Source: Peronospora farinosa
Lineage: Eukaryota > Oomycota > Peronosporomycetes > Peronosporales > Peronosporaceae
NCBI GenBank assembly: GCA_947646735.1
Contig: CANTFK010000035.1
Location: 1-64,000 of the forward strand
Direction: 5' to 3'
DNA length: 64,000 bases
Program-made: the position numbers and the translations under genes
Notes under the pieces: generated by a model
Told to the model about the DNA's origin: nothing
What the model saw: the letters and a program-made list of their open reading frames with translations, nothing else
Database searches by the model: none
In this document: positions 20,154-30,273 of the stretch, one piece after another
Layout of the letters: the number at the start of each line of letters is the position of its first letter
How positions within the stretch are numbered: position 1 is the first letter of the stretch

Positions 20154-21310
20154 TGTGAATAAGCGAAGGAGTTATATTTAGCAAAGTGTGGATCGCCCAA
20201 TATCAAACGTGGTCCACACCTTGTAGGTCGACCGCGATTCGTCGACCGCGATCCGTCATCGCGATCCGTCGACCGCGATCCGTCATCGAGATCCGTCGAC
20301 CGCAATCTTTCTTAGCTATCCGTCGACCGCGATCCGTCATCGCGATCCATCGACCGCGATCCGTCATAGCGATCCGTCATCGCGATCCGTCATAGCGATC
20401 CATCGACCGCGATCTGTCATAGCGATCCGTCGACCGCGATCCGTCATCGCGATCCATCGACCGCGATCTGTCATAGCGATCCGTCGACCGCGATCCGTCA
20501 TCGCGATCCATCGACCGCGATCCGTCATAGCGATCCGTCGACCGCGATCCGTCATCGCGATCCATCGACCGCGATCCGTCATAGCGATCCGTCATCGCGA
20601 TCCGTCATCGCGATTCGTCGTCCACGATCCGTCATCGCGATCCGACATATGTGGTACACGCATTGAGATCTGATTTTTCCGAAAGGGCATCACGTGGCAG
20701 TAGATCCTAGTCTACAGATAGGCCTAATCGTAGGTTTTGGTATGTGATTGGTAAACATTAAACAGAGTTCAATTTTATTTCTAAGACACGCAAGCTTCTC
20801 TTCCGGGTGGGATAACTTTGGCCCCCCGACGACTCAAGAGCATCTGCGACGCTACAACACAAGTGATATCCTTGGATTGTTTGGTCAGGGATTACAAGAA
20901 CTCTCAAAACAAACAATTTTCCTACGATTGGACGCAGCATAACAAGAAAAGAACAAGGTACAAGATCGCGAGACAATTAAAGTGGTCAGAAGATCAAGTG
21001 TATCAGGTGGATCAAGTATCTACATTTTTGGACAAGGCGATTTCGAGATGACTCGGATAGAGCACCTACAAGAACCCCTCGACCTCGTGAAGATTTCCGC
21101 ACGGTCGACCCCCAACCTATCCCAAACACGGTGAAGTTCAGCATCGACTCAAGTCCACCGAGAAGAGTGCTACCCGCCCTACCGACGGGTACACAAGGCG
21201 AGGAAGGAAAGCTGCACGAAAACGGAGTACCTTCTCCAATAGCGGGTTGTCTAAGCGCCAGTGGATAGTTAGGATCACATCAGAAATTTTGTGAGCCCCG
21301 CTCCACCACA
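20154..21310 (-). mobile_element. solo long LTR (1157 bp) with internal minisatellite
   Basis: On the minus strand it starts TGTGGTGGAGCGGGGCTC and ends GCTTATTCACA. A 4-bp duplication (ATGT on the plus strand) lies at 20150-20153 and 21311-21314, and it interrupts a Copia RNase H whose two halves fit together when it is removed. The first 200 bases match the LTR starts at 27782 and 8791. No coding sequence is present. The minisatellite at 20226-20645 occupies about 58-94 percent of its length from the 5' end. Confidence 0.75.
20226..20645. repeat. minisatellite, 54-bp unit made of four 13/14-bp subunits
   Basis: The array alternates GATCCGTCGACCGC (14) and GATCCGTCATCGC (13), with a higher-order unit of 54 bp (14+13+14+13). 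About 7-8 higher-order units are present and slight variants appear at the edges. The long frames across it on both strands are only a result of the unit being a multiple of 3. Confidence 0.9.
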
Positions 21311-21760
21311 ATGTGGTCTCGAACAAAATGCACCCTGAGGTCAATGTGCTTAGTTCATGGTGGATATTCCTGATCCGTCTCAATACTTATGGACGACTTG
21401 TTGTCCATGTGCACCGTAGACGCAGTCTTTAACAAAACACCCATCTTTTTTATCAAATAACGTATTCGCATGAGCTAGTGCCAGTTCTATATATCCTGAT
21501 TTAGCAGAGGATAAAGCCACCGAAGTTTGGCGTTTGCTTTTGTATACGACAACATCCCTCCGAGTCAAACACCATACCAGGCTAAGATCGACGAGTCTTT
21601 TTGTCGTTTCATAATTCGTGTCACAGTATGACCAAAACATGATCTTTTTGGCGTCCGATTTCTTGTACTGAACTCCGTGCGATTGTGGCCCATGAGATAG
21701 TGTAAATCTCATGAAGCCACATGCCAGCACATCTGTCGTGGCTGTACCAAGCAATGCGAT
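21311..21760 (-). pseudogene. Copia RNase H fragment
   Basis: The minus strand gives FWSYCDTNYE (the SDADWA box region), KSKRQTSVALSSAKSGYIELALA (typical of Copia RNase H), then after a frame change DNKSSI and TKHIDLRVHFVRDHI. Stops interrupt it and it ends exactly at the long LTR insertion. Confidence 0.75.
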
Positions 21761-21839
21761 AACACTGCCATCGCGTAGATTATGTACGGTCGCGTTGCAT
21801 TCGCAATATACAACAGCAAACCGACCAGTTTTGCAAGGA

Positions 21840-22260
21840 ATTCTCAGAGCATTTTTACTGTCAAGTCATTTATAGGTGTTCGAATTATTTTGGGCATGGA
21901 AGTGAATTACCCACAAGAAAAGGAGGAATTGATGCTAAAAAGTCCCAATTTGAAATGAAGTTGGTTTCGAAGTTGAGCAAAATGGAGCTTATGCTGTTCG
22001 AAACCCTATCTGTGCAGGGCAGGACCTAACTCCGGAAGAATCACATCCAGTACTTATAGACAGTACTTCGTATTGCAAACGTGTCCGCCTCTGCATCTGA
22101 CTTGCATCCAATTAGGAGGTCGTTGACAGGCAAGACTATCTATGTGGGTGACTTATTGTATGCATGATTGCGTCGAGCAAAAAGACATAGTTTGCTCGAC
22201 ATTGTTAGAAGTCCTTGATTTATTGGAGGAAGGTAGACAGTGTTCCATGTGTGGTTCTTA
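21840..22260 (+). pseudogene. possible Copia reverse transcriptase fragment
   Basis: The plus strand contains FGMEVNYPQEKEELMLK and later, in another frame, QNGAYAVRNPI with AGQDLTPEE, like the segment of Copia polymerases just after the YVDD palm. It is heavily broken and opposite in direction to the neighbouring RNase H piece. Confidence 0.4.
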
Positions 22261-22699
22261 AAATGAGCATTAATCTCTGATTAACTTAATGTTTTACATT
22301 TTCTGCATTTATTAACTGCAACGCCTCTCATAAATTCATCGGTACATCAGTAGCAGAAAGCGGCATTTCGTAATCGTCAACACATTAACGTTTAGGGTCC
22401 GGCTTACCTTGTTCGCTATCCACCGGCGGTTTATCATTTAGAAGCGGTAGATTAACCTACTCATCGTCAACGCCATCATATGTGAAGAGAAGAGATGACG
22501 TGAAGGTACTATAGGCTTTTTGTTCGACCCCGAGTACATCACTAGGGGGGGGGGGGGTGACGGAATTTTAAAAAAGTACAATAGCTCGCGACTGATAAGG
22601 TATTCGTGAGAGCATGTGCGCACCATTATTGCTACTTCCAGCGACCGTTTCGTGTGGAGTGCGACTTATCATTGAATTGTTTGTGTCAATGACTTGAGT

Positions 22700-23287
22700 G
22701 TCTGTGCGCTTCCCCTCAACTGTAACCGATTATAGTTTGTGTGACGGATGGAGATCTCCAGACGAATCTACAAACCACGTCTTCCTACCTAGTAGTCATT
22801 GTCAGCACCTTCATCAACGTCCATATCTTCAACCTTGTGATTCTTATTTAAATCAGGTACTCCCACTTTCACTTCGTCTGTTTCATCTGTCAAAGTTTTG
22901 CATTAAGCAATAGGTTCACTCATAACAACAACATCTTTGTACCGCGAAGAAGGTTCTCTTTAGCGTAACGGACCTAGTCATGACCAATTCTCTCTCGCCA
23001 GATCCCACAGTCGGTACGCCTTTGAAGTTTCCAAATGCCCAGAAAACATGCACTTGTTTGTCTTGCTTTCCATTTAGCCGCTTGCAATCCGCGACTCGTA
23101 GATAACAGTCGAACCAAAGACACGAAAACGACTAAAGTTTGGCTTCGGCCATACAGGGTTTCAAATGGACTAGTGTTGGGTCGCGCAGTAATCGGAGTTC
23201 GATTGATGATTTAGGAAGCCGCCGTGATCGACTCACCCCACCAAGAACGATTAACTTCCGTGTGATACATCATTGAGCGGGTCATAC
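22700..23287 (-). pseudogene. Copia integrase C-terminal fragment (copy 1; copy 2 at 23875-24462)
   Basis: The minus strand reads GMTRSMMYHTEVNRSWWGES then NRTPITARPNTSPFETLYG and later ARQTSACFLGI, a standard Copia integrase end. It is interrupted by the LTR at 23293-23618; beyond the LTR the frame resumes with ENEIKDLS-like residues. The second duplication copy repeats all of this. Confidence 0.75.
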
Positions 23288-23292
23288 CGACA

Positions 23293-23618
23293 TGTAACGG
23301 GGCTAGATGTCCGTTACTTGCACACACTATAGGTCTTACGAGGAAGCGTAAGGGAGCACGCAGAACTAGCGTGCTAAGATAATTTCAATTCAGATTTTTA
23401 TATTTTTATGTTTTTAGACTAAGTACGAGTGGTTACCAAACGCATGAGAACCACTCAACTTCAGATCTCTCTCCTATTGGATGATAATGAGACTGATTCT
23501 CACTTACCTGCAAGTAGAGATACGAATGGCTACACCCGCTATCTCGGGTGTAGCATATAACTACTTATGTAATATGAAATTAATTATATCTAATTGTGTA
23601 ACAATACACCCCGTTACA
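23293..23618. repeat. solo LTR of a Gypsy relative (copy 1)
   Basis: A 326-bp LTR has 10-bp inverted ends (TGTAACGGGG/CCCCGTTACA) and a 5-bp target duplication CGACA (23288-23292 and 23619-23623). It resembles the 319-bp LTR of the intact Gypsy at its start and in the AGGAAGCG block, so it belongs to a related family. No internal element sequence is left. Confidence 0.88.
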
Positions 23619-23731
23619 CGACAAGTCTTTAATTTCATTCTCTATGATAAGCCGTTTTGTTAAGGAACGTACGGCATGCTTGTCGTGAATAGTTTAATGG
23701 GTCACCCTCCGAGGATACTCTTAGAGTAAAA

Positions 23732-24906
23732 GTGACGGAATTTTAAAAAAGTACAATAGCTCGCGACTGATAAGGTATTCGTGAGAGCATGTGCGCACCA
23801 TTATTGCTACTTCCAGCGACCGTTTCGTGTGGAGTGCGACTTATCATTGAATTGTTTGTGTCAATGACTTGAGTGTCTGTGCGCTTCCCCTCAACTGTAA
23901 CCGATTATAGTTTGTGTGACGGATGGAGATCTCCAGACGAATCTACAAACCACGTCTTCCTACCTAGTAGTCATTGTCAGCACCTTCATCAACGTCCATA
24001 TCTTCAACCTTGTGATTCTTATTTAAATCAGGTACTCCCACTTTCACTTCGTCTGTTTCATCTGTCAAAGTTTTGCATTAAGCAATAGGTTCACTCATAA
24101 CAACAACATCTTTGTACCGCGAAGAAGGTTCTCTTTAGCGTAACGGACCTAGTCATGACCAATTCTCTCTCGCCAGATCCCACAGTCGGTACGCCTTTGA
24201 AGTTTCCAAATGCCCAGAAAACATGCACTTGTTTGTCTTGCTTTCCATTTAGCCGCTTGCAATCCGCGACTCGTAGATAACAGTCGAACCAAAGACACGA
24301 AAACGACTAAAGTTTGGCTTCGGCCATACAGGGTTTCAAATGGACTAGTGTTGGGTCGCGCAGTAATCGGAGTTCGATTGATGATTTAGGAAGCCGCCGT
24401 GATCGACTCACCCCACCAAGAACGATTAACTTCCGTGTGATACATCATTGAGCGGGCCATACCGACATGTAACGGGGCTAGATGTCCGTTACTTGCACAC
24501 ACTATAGGTCTTACGAGGAAGCGTAAGGGAGCACGCAGAACTAGCGTGCTAAGATAATTTCAATTCAGATTTTTATATTTTTATGTTTTTAGACTAAGTA
24601 CGAGTGGTTACCAAACGCATGAGAACCACTCAACTTCAGATCTCTCTCCTATTGGATGATAATGAGACTGATTCTCACTTACCTGCAAGTAGAGATACGA
24701 ATGGCTACACCCGCTATCTCGGGTGTAGCATATAACTACTTATGTAATATGAAATTAATTATATCTAATTGTGTAACAATACACCCCGTTACACGACAAG
24801 TCTTTAATTTCATTCTCTATGATAAGCCGTTTTGTTAAGGAACGTACGGCATGCTTGTCGTGAATAGTTTAATGGGTCACCCTCCGAGGATACTCTTAGA
24901 GTAAAA
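23732..24906. repeat. tandem duplication, copy 2 (1175 bp)
   Basis: This is a head-to-tail copy of 22557-23731 with the junction at GTAAAA/GTGACGG. It carries the same Copia fragment and solo LTR. No gene outside the repeat content is duplicated. Confidence 0.95.
24468..24793. repeat. solo LTR of a Gypsy relative (copy 2)
   Basis: This copy was carried along in the tandem duplication, with the same 326-bp length, ends and CGACA flanks. Confidence 0.88.
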
Positions 24907-25314
24907 TATTCCTTCGCTGACTACAGTGAAAGCAGGTGCCTAAGAAATTTACGTACACGGGACAGAGGAAGTCTTATAACAAGGATTGAGAAGATAGGAG
25001 AGCTGTATTTAGTATTGGATTTCGCTAATAAATGTGAATTTGTTTTAGTCTTGTCTTAAGTATATTAAACTACAAATATGTATGTTACCTTTGTGCCCTC
25101 CATTCACTTCGCGCGTCTATCGGTCATTGATCAGTGCTCTGGTTGATATAATGGCCTATGTCAACCAAGTAGAGGGAATCTACAGTCTCAAGGAGATGCG
25201 AGGACAATAATATAACAAGATATACTATTGTCAAAAAATTATTAGTTATAATAATATTTATTATTGACACTTCACATTTGGTGTCAATATTATGTAACGG
25301 ACCCACCCCTAACA
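24907..25314. other. probable LTR edge of an old Gypsy copy
   Basis: There is no gene. The right edge (CGGACCCACCCCTAACA, ending at 25314) resembles the inner edge of the intact Gypsy 3' LTR and is followed by a C-rich tract that is a polypurine tract on the minus strand. The left boundary of this LTR could not be fixed. An AT-rich partly palindromic stretch lies at 25220-25290. Confidence 0.4.
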
Positions 25315-25525
25315 TCACCCCCCTTAACCAACACTCACACAAGTGACTGTTTAGTGACCATGGGAAGGGAGAACTTTTTGTTTATTCTTATATATAATTT
25401 CTGCAACGCAATGACCAAGTCAATGCGCATCGCTGCCAAGGCCACGAGGAAGCGCTTCCCACCATGAGAGTCCAATAGCGGGTGCGGTAAAGGAAGGAAA
25501 ACCCTGTCCAATTCTTTCATCGGAC

Positions 25526-25903
25526 TTGGCTGCTGAGTTAGACGGGTTTGCCCGTGTAACTCGTGAGCTCCGTTGTGATGTTGATCACGAACGGGATAAG
25601 CGTCGCCGCTTAGAGGACATTGAGCGACAGCTTGGGTTTGAACATGAGAAGTTTCGGGCAAACAATGCTGTCGCACTATTGGAGAATGAACGGCGGCTTC
25701 ATTCTCTAAGTAACGAGCTGGCGACAGCTAGTCAGGAGATCGTCCAATATCATGGGACGATCTCATCTCTACACGACCAGGTATCGAATCTGGTTCGTGA
25801 CAACAAGAATCTGAAGAGGATTCTTGAAAGTAATGGCTATCTTCGTCGTTCGAAGAAGCCGCGTACTGAACGTACGGACGAAGAAGTCCCACGTAAAACG
25901 TAG
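25526..25903 (+). CDS. antisense coiled-coil ORF of the old Gypsy copy
   Basis: An open stretch of about 126 codons lies antisense to the end of the Gypsy integrase. It has no ATG; the first usable codon is TTG and the frame stays open upstream, so the true N-terminus is lost or lies further left. The protein is almost all coiled coil (ELRCDVDHERDKRRRLEDIE, then LENERRLHSLSNELA) with a basic tail (RRSKKPRTERT). It stops just past the codons antisense to the integrase segment TFYVGLLRPY. This is the same geometry as the larger ORF at 11064-12470, though the sequences are not obviously alignable beyond the coiled-coil and basic-tail layout. Confidence 0.4.
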   Translation: MAAELDGFARVTRELRCDVDHERDKRRRLEDIERQLGFEHEKFRANNAVALLENERRLHSLSNELATASQEIVQYHGTISSLHDQVSNLVRDNKNLKRILESNGYLRRSKKPRTERTDEEVPRKT

Positions 25904-27781
25904 GATGCGTACGCATCCTGCGTAGCAGCTTAATCGTGTACGCGTTGCCTAGGCGGCGCAATACGTGAGACGGGCCGATGTACTTGGGCAACAATTTATT
26001 GCTGCCCACGTTAGTCACAGCACAAATAGGTATATTTACTGTAGACAGTAAAACTAAATCTCCTCAAAAAATGTTTGTGCATTGCCCTCCCATCATTGTC
26101 TGCGGTTCGTTTTTGCTTGTCCTCCGCTTCTGCGTCGGAGTCTTGCGCGAAACGGACTACCGCTTTGCGGGTCAGCAGGAAATCCTCAGCTGACTCGTTG
26201 CTTTTGGCTGCAGTGCATTGTGAATACACTGCAGAGATATCTGTTACTAACTCATCGAGAACATTATAGTAATGAATCGAACGATGCTGACGACGTCAGC
26301 ATCATCATAAGTAAGAACGTCATTGGTCTTACTTTCTTTCTCTTCACCGATGTCGAATGGTACGACTTCGATTGATTTCGCGTCGACCATAACGTCGTCG
26401 CGTGATGAGCAAGAGCTAGATTGGTTCTCGCTCGAGCGAGTCTCTTCCCTCCTTTTAAATTTGAGTCACCCTCTTCTAAGGTGGGAACACGTGGATGGCG
26501 AAGGCCATTCACGTAGAACGGTGTATGCGTCGTGGACGCATGCACTGAGTTGTTGATGGCTAATTCGACCATCGACAAAAACTCACTCCAACTCGTAAAC
26601 GAGTGGACGTACCCTCGAAGAATCTCTTCGAGGACGCGATTGGCGCATTCAGTCTGACCATCAGTTTCTGGATGGCCAGAAGTAGACATTGTGAGCCGTG
26701 TTCCAAGTGTTTGGAACACGGAACGCCAAAACTCAGCCGTGAACCGGGGGTCCCTATCGGACACAAGTTCACGAAGTAAACCGTGCAATTAAAAGATTGT
26801 ATCGATAAACACTCGAGCACAGCCTTCTGTTGTGATCGACTCAGGTACAGCAATAAGATGTACCATCTTGCTGAACCTGTCTACAAACACGAGAATACCA
26901 TTATTTCCGTGAGCGTCTTTGGGAAACCCAAAGACGAAGTCCATGAATACGGACTCCCAGCACTCTGCCGGAACAGGTAGAGGCTGCAACGGTGCACGGA
27001 GTGAAATAATAGGCTTCACTCGTTGACACACCTCGCAAGCACGTACGTACTTGCGCACAAACTTATACTGGCGTGGCCAGTAAAAGTCGCGACTGACCGT
27101 AAGATAAGTCTTTTCACGGCCGTGATGCCCACTTATTAGTGCATCGTGACATTCAAACATGATCCGTAACCTTATATCATGTTGTGACGGTACAACGACA
27201 CGAGGCGTGTCGTTGTTGACGGCTGTGTAGTACAGTAAGCCGTCCCGCTGGGTGTATCGATCGAGAGAAGATCGATACATGGTAGACAAGCGCTTCTTAG
27301 GTTGCGTGGATAGGTCCTTGAGGTACTCCATCAGGCGTACAAGATCATTATCTTGTGCACATGCCATTCTAATGTCGTCGAGTTTACTCGAAGACAAGAC
27401 GCTGGTACTCAGCGTGGCGACAGTGGTGTTCACATTGCTGTCGGATTTCACAGTCGGATCTAGGTCAGGCCGACGTGAAAGAGCATCGGCGACGACGTTA
27501 AGTCGTCCCGGTTATACTCCACGGAGAAGTTGTACTCCGCGAAGAACGACAACCATCTCGCCATTCGTTGCGAGAGGTGTGGACTATTTACAGCCGTGCG
27601 TAGTGACGCATGGTCTGTATATACAATGAACGGTCTATCTCCTAAGAGATAGACGCGAAACTTAGCCAGTGCATACTTCATGGCAAGGAGTTCCTTGTCA
27701 TGCCCCGGGTAGTTGCTCTCTGCTGGTTGCACCTGACGCGATTGATAACAGACGACACGCTCTGCGACGTCTGTATCATAT
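25728..27781 (-). pseudogene. pol: Gypsy pol relic: RNase H to integrase C-terminus
   Basis: Blocks in several frames match the pol of the intact element in order: SRQVQPAESNYPGHDKELLAMKYAL (RNase H), GREKTYLTVSRDFYWPRQYKF and CEVCQRVK (zinc-binding), FMDFVFGFP, VSDRDPRFTAEFW, HPETDGQTE (integrase core), and KLLPKYIGPSHVL with TFYVGLLRPY (C-terminal domain). Frame breaks near 26788 and 27455 and between core and C-terminal domain make it non-functional. No chromodomain was found. Confidence 0.85.
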
Positions 27782-29010
27782 TGTGGTGGAGTGTGTTCTC
27801 AAAATTGTATGATGAGACCCCAAACCACTCACTGTGCCGGACTGCCGACTGTCGGAGGGGGTACCTTGATGCCGCGTATGAACCTTCTCTCACCTTGTGT
27901 ACCCGCCGGCTGGCGGGTTGCACTCTTCGGAGGACTTGGTGAAGATGTAGACGTCTGCCTTGAGGGAGGTAGACCTGGGGGCTTCGAGTGGATATGCTTC
28001 ACTCGGTGGGCCGGTAGGTGGCCACTCGATCGACCTAGTCGAGAGTGGACTTAAAGCCAAATTCTTCAGGGAGCTTATCCCTGGCCTTTTCCTTCTTGTT
28101 TCAGGGGTATTAACCACCTGACCTTTACGTTGCTCCCGGACCTTGAGGTGAGGGAGACCGCTTCCGATAGCGGACGAGTAGCAACACTCGAACGAGCTCA
28201 CAGGCCAAATATATCCTGGAGCTCTATTCGCACTTGAACTTCGCTACACAACTGACTTCGACGGGGGGCCAAAATATATCCCTTCCCGGAACAGTGAGTA
28301 GCTTAGAGCAAGTTCTTCTTGGGTGACGGAGTCGTGCCACGTAGATTGCAAATTGAGTAGTATTTAATATAGTCCTATCCTTTTAACTCCTTTACTCTAT
28401 CCTTGCCTGAAGCTCTGATTCCTTGCGTCGACTGGTCTGATCCTTGTATTAACTGGTCAGGAGTGGCTGAACCCCGAGGGGCCGAGGTCGACCAATGAGG
28501 GACCCAGGTCTACCAACGAGGGACCGGGTCGACCGATGAGGGACCAGGTCTACCCAGGCCTACCGATGAGGGATCGGGTCGACCAATGAGGGACCGGGTC
28601 TACCGACGAGGAGGCGAGGTCTAACGATGAGGGACCAGGTCTACCCAGGCCTACCGATGAGGGATCGGGTCGACCAATGAGGGACCGGGTCTACCGACGA
28701 GGAGGCGAGGTCTAACGATGAGGGACCCAGGTCTACCGATGAGGGACCTGTTCGACCAATGATGGACCGGGTCGACCAATGAGGGCCATGGTCGACTCCC
28801 TTCGGTACCGGTTAAACAGTACCCTGGTAATGACCTCTCCTTTGTTTGTCTTTCAAATTCTCAGCCAACGGTCGCTTCACTCCGAGGTTCCCATTATCTC
28901 CGGTCCCTTCTCTCGAGTGCGTGGTCCCTTCTCCCTAGTCCACGACCCCTTGTCCCTTCAATCCAACTGGACCCTGGGTTCTTCACAATTTAGGAAGCCA
29001 CTTCACCACA
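27782..29010 (+). mobile_element. solo long LTR (1229 bp) nested in Gypsy pol
   Basis: It begins TGTGGTGGAGTGTGTTCTC and ends AAGCCACTTCACCACA, so the ends form a near-perfect 12-bp inverted repeat. ATAT is duplicated at 27778-27781 and 29011-29014, and removing it restores the RNase H reading GCALM-QYDTD. Its first 150 bases match the LTRs at 8791 (+) and 21310 (-). It holds no coding sequence, only a minisatellite at 28465-28795. Confidence 0.75.
28465..28795. repeat. minisatellite inside the long LTR (91-bp higher-order unit)
   Basis: Repeats are built from short units of the type GGTCGACCAATGAGGGACC and GGTCTACCGACGAGG. A 91-bp block starting at about 28541 recurs at 28632. The sequence differs from the array of the sister LTR at 20226-20645, although both lie in the 3' half of the LTR. 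Confidence 0.85.
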
Positions 29011-29330
29011 ATATTACATAAGTGCGCAGCCGATTGCAAAATCACTGGCGTCACAGACCACATGAAATGGTCTGTCTTGATCGGCAATCGCCAATAATGG
29101 CGATTACATCAAGCTTTGCTTGATACGTCCAAAGGAACGCTGACAGTCAGCGTTTCAATTCCACTTTACATTTTTCTTAATTAAACAAGAAAGATCTACT
29201 GTCATCTTGGCGTATTTGCGCGAGTACTTGTGCAAGTACGCCGCTAGCCCAAGGAACTTCCTTAGTCCCTTGACATCGACTGGCACTTGCTGCATCATAA
29301 AAACCTTGACGTATTTGGTCATTCTTTGTC
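29011..29330 (-). pseudogene. Gypsy reverse transcriptase / RNase H start relic
   Basis: The minus strand gives VPVDVKGLRKFLGLAAYLHKYSR (thumb) and, nearer the LTR, PFHVVCDASDFAIGCAL (RNase H start), with stops between. It is the upstream part of the pol relic that ends at 27781. Confidence 0.8.
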
Positions 29331-29462
29331 ACTAAGAAGCTGAAGTTTTTATCTGTCGATTGTGGGTAATGAATGTATCGTCAAATTTATGCAAAAGGCA
29401 TGTTGAAGTTTTCGTCAAAATATAAAGCCATGACAGAAAACTAGTCGTCGTACAAGCACACA

Positions 29463-30054
29463 ATGGGACGCGTCTTCGAGGAGTACGTGGATAGCGCTCG
29501 TATCTTCCGATGCGCCAAGTGCAATGCGCATCTTGCTCGTAACGAAGACATTATCTCCAAGGTAAGAGACTCTCACTCCATCTCTTATTACATATTTCTG
29601 ATGTTTCTCTTGCTAGAACTTCCATGGCACCAGCGGCAAAGCTTACCTTTTCGACACAGCGTAAGGCCTCTGGCTACAATTGTTCATAGTAATGACAAAA
29701 TTCTTCTCACTTTATCTTGTCCATACAAATGCAGAGTCAATGTGTGTGTGGGTCCACCAGAAGAGCGGATGCTCATGACGGGACTGCATGTCGTGCTGGA
29801 CCTTTACTGCAATACATGCTGGAGTCCAATTGGATGGAAATACGTTCGTATTTCGTGCTGCATCTGTGACTCATTTTTGCTGTGACTCATTTTTGCTGTG
29901 ACTCATTTCTTGTCTGTCTCTTGTTCATCTTGTACTTGTTTGTTTTTCTCTCGGAGACTGTGCCTACGTGTAGAAAGAAGCACACAACGCGTCGGAAAAG
30001 TACAAGGAAGGCAAATTCATTCTCGAGTTAGCCAAAACGGACCAGCTGCCCTGA
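29463..30054 (+). CDS. Yippee-like zinc-binding protein
   Basis: Four exons (29463-29561, 29617-29660, 29735-29843, 29974-30054) give 110 residues, the normal length for this family. Introns are 55-130 nt with GT/AG ends and compatible phases. The protein starts MGRVFEEY and shows the Yippee fold throughout: CAKCNAHLA (first Cys pair), FHGTSGKAYLF, a GPPEERMLMTGLH-like segment, then CNTC (second Cys pair) and IGWKY. Yippee proteins bind one zinc through the two CxxC pairs and act in cell-cycle or stress pathways in other eukaryotes; its exact role here is not known. It is the first gene after the repeat block and converges with the PUF60-like gene 219 bp away. Confidence 0.93.
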
Positions 30055-30273
30055 ACAATATGAAGCTTACACCAATAAATCCAGAAGTCGATCGAGAGAG
30101 AAGAGAGAGAGAGCTATACCAACAGCGTGGACGACACACAAGCAAGCAAGCAAGCACAGGGAACCCCACCCATTCTTGACCAGGTAGCTTTCTCACTGTG
30201 GATGTGTGTAACCAAGTACTCTGTTTGTGTATCACTCATCGCGTAACTTTCGTTGTCATAGTCAACTTGGTGT

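Larger units (their letters stand above)
22557..23731. repeat. tandem duplication, copy 1 (1175 bp)
   Basis: This is identical to the next 1175 bases apart from one difference noticed (GGGTCAT here, GGGCCAT in copy 2). It contains a Copia integrase fragment and a solo LTR. A G-run at 22545-22557 precedes it. It is a very recent duplication, or an assembly artefact. Confidence 0.95.
25315..29330 (-). mobile_element. old Gypsy copy, truncated and interrupted by a long LTR
   Basis: From the polypurine tract (25315-25327) upward on the minus strand come the integrase C-terminal domain (25728-26018), integrase core (26264-26788), zinc-binding domain and upstream part (26789-27451) and RNase H (27460-27781). 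A 1229-bp insertion lies at 27782-29010, and then the element resumes at 29011-29330 with the RNase H start and the reverse transcriptase thumb. It stops about 130 bp before the first cellular gene. It is diverged from, but the same general type as, the intact element at 10.6 kb. Confidence 0.8.

Noticed and set aside
20364..20595. Open frames coding for a repeated MTDRGRWIA-type peptide
   Set aside because: They are open only because the 54-bp unit is a multiple of three and lacks stops. There is no flanking gene structure.
20226..20645. Regular repeats that could suggest a CRISPR array
   Set aside because: Units are contiguous 13/14-bp repeats with no unique spacers, inside an LTR of a eukaryote. 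It is a minisatellite.
22698..24088. Identical 71-codon frames in both duplication copies
   Set aside because: They lie antisense to Copia integrase. The identity reflects the recent duplication, not a conserved gene.
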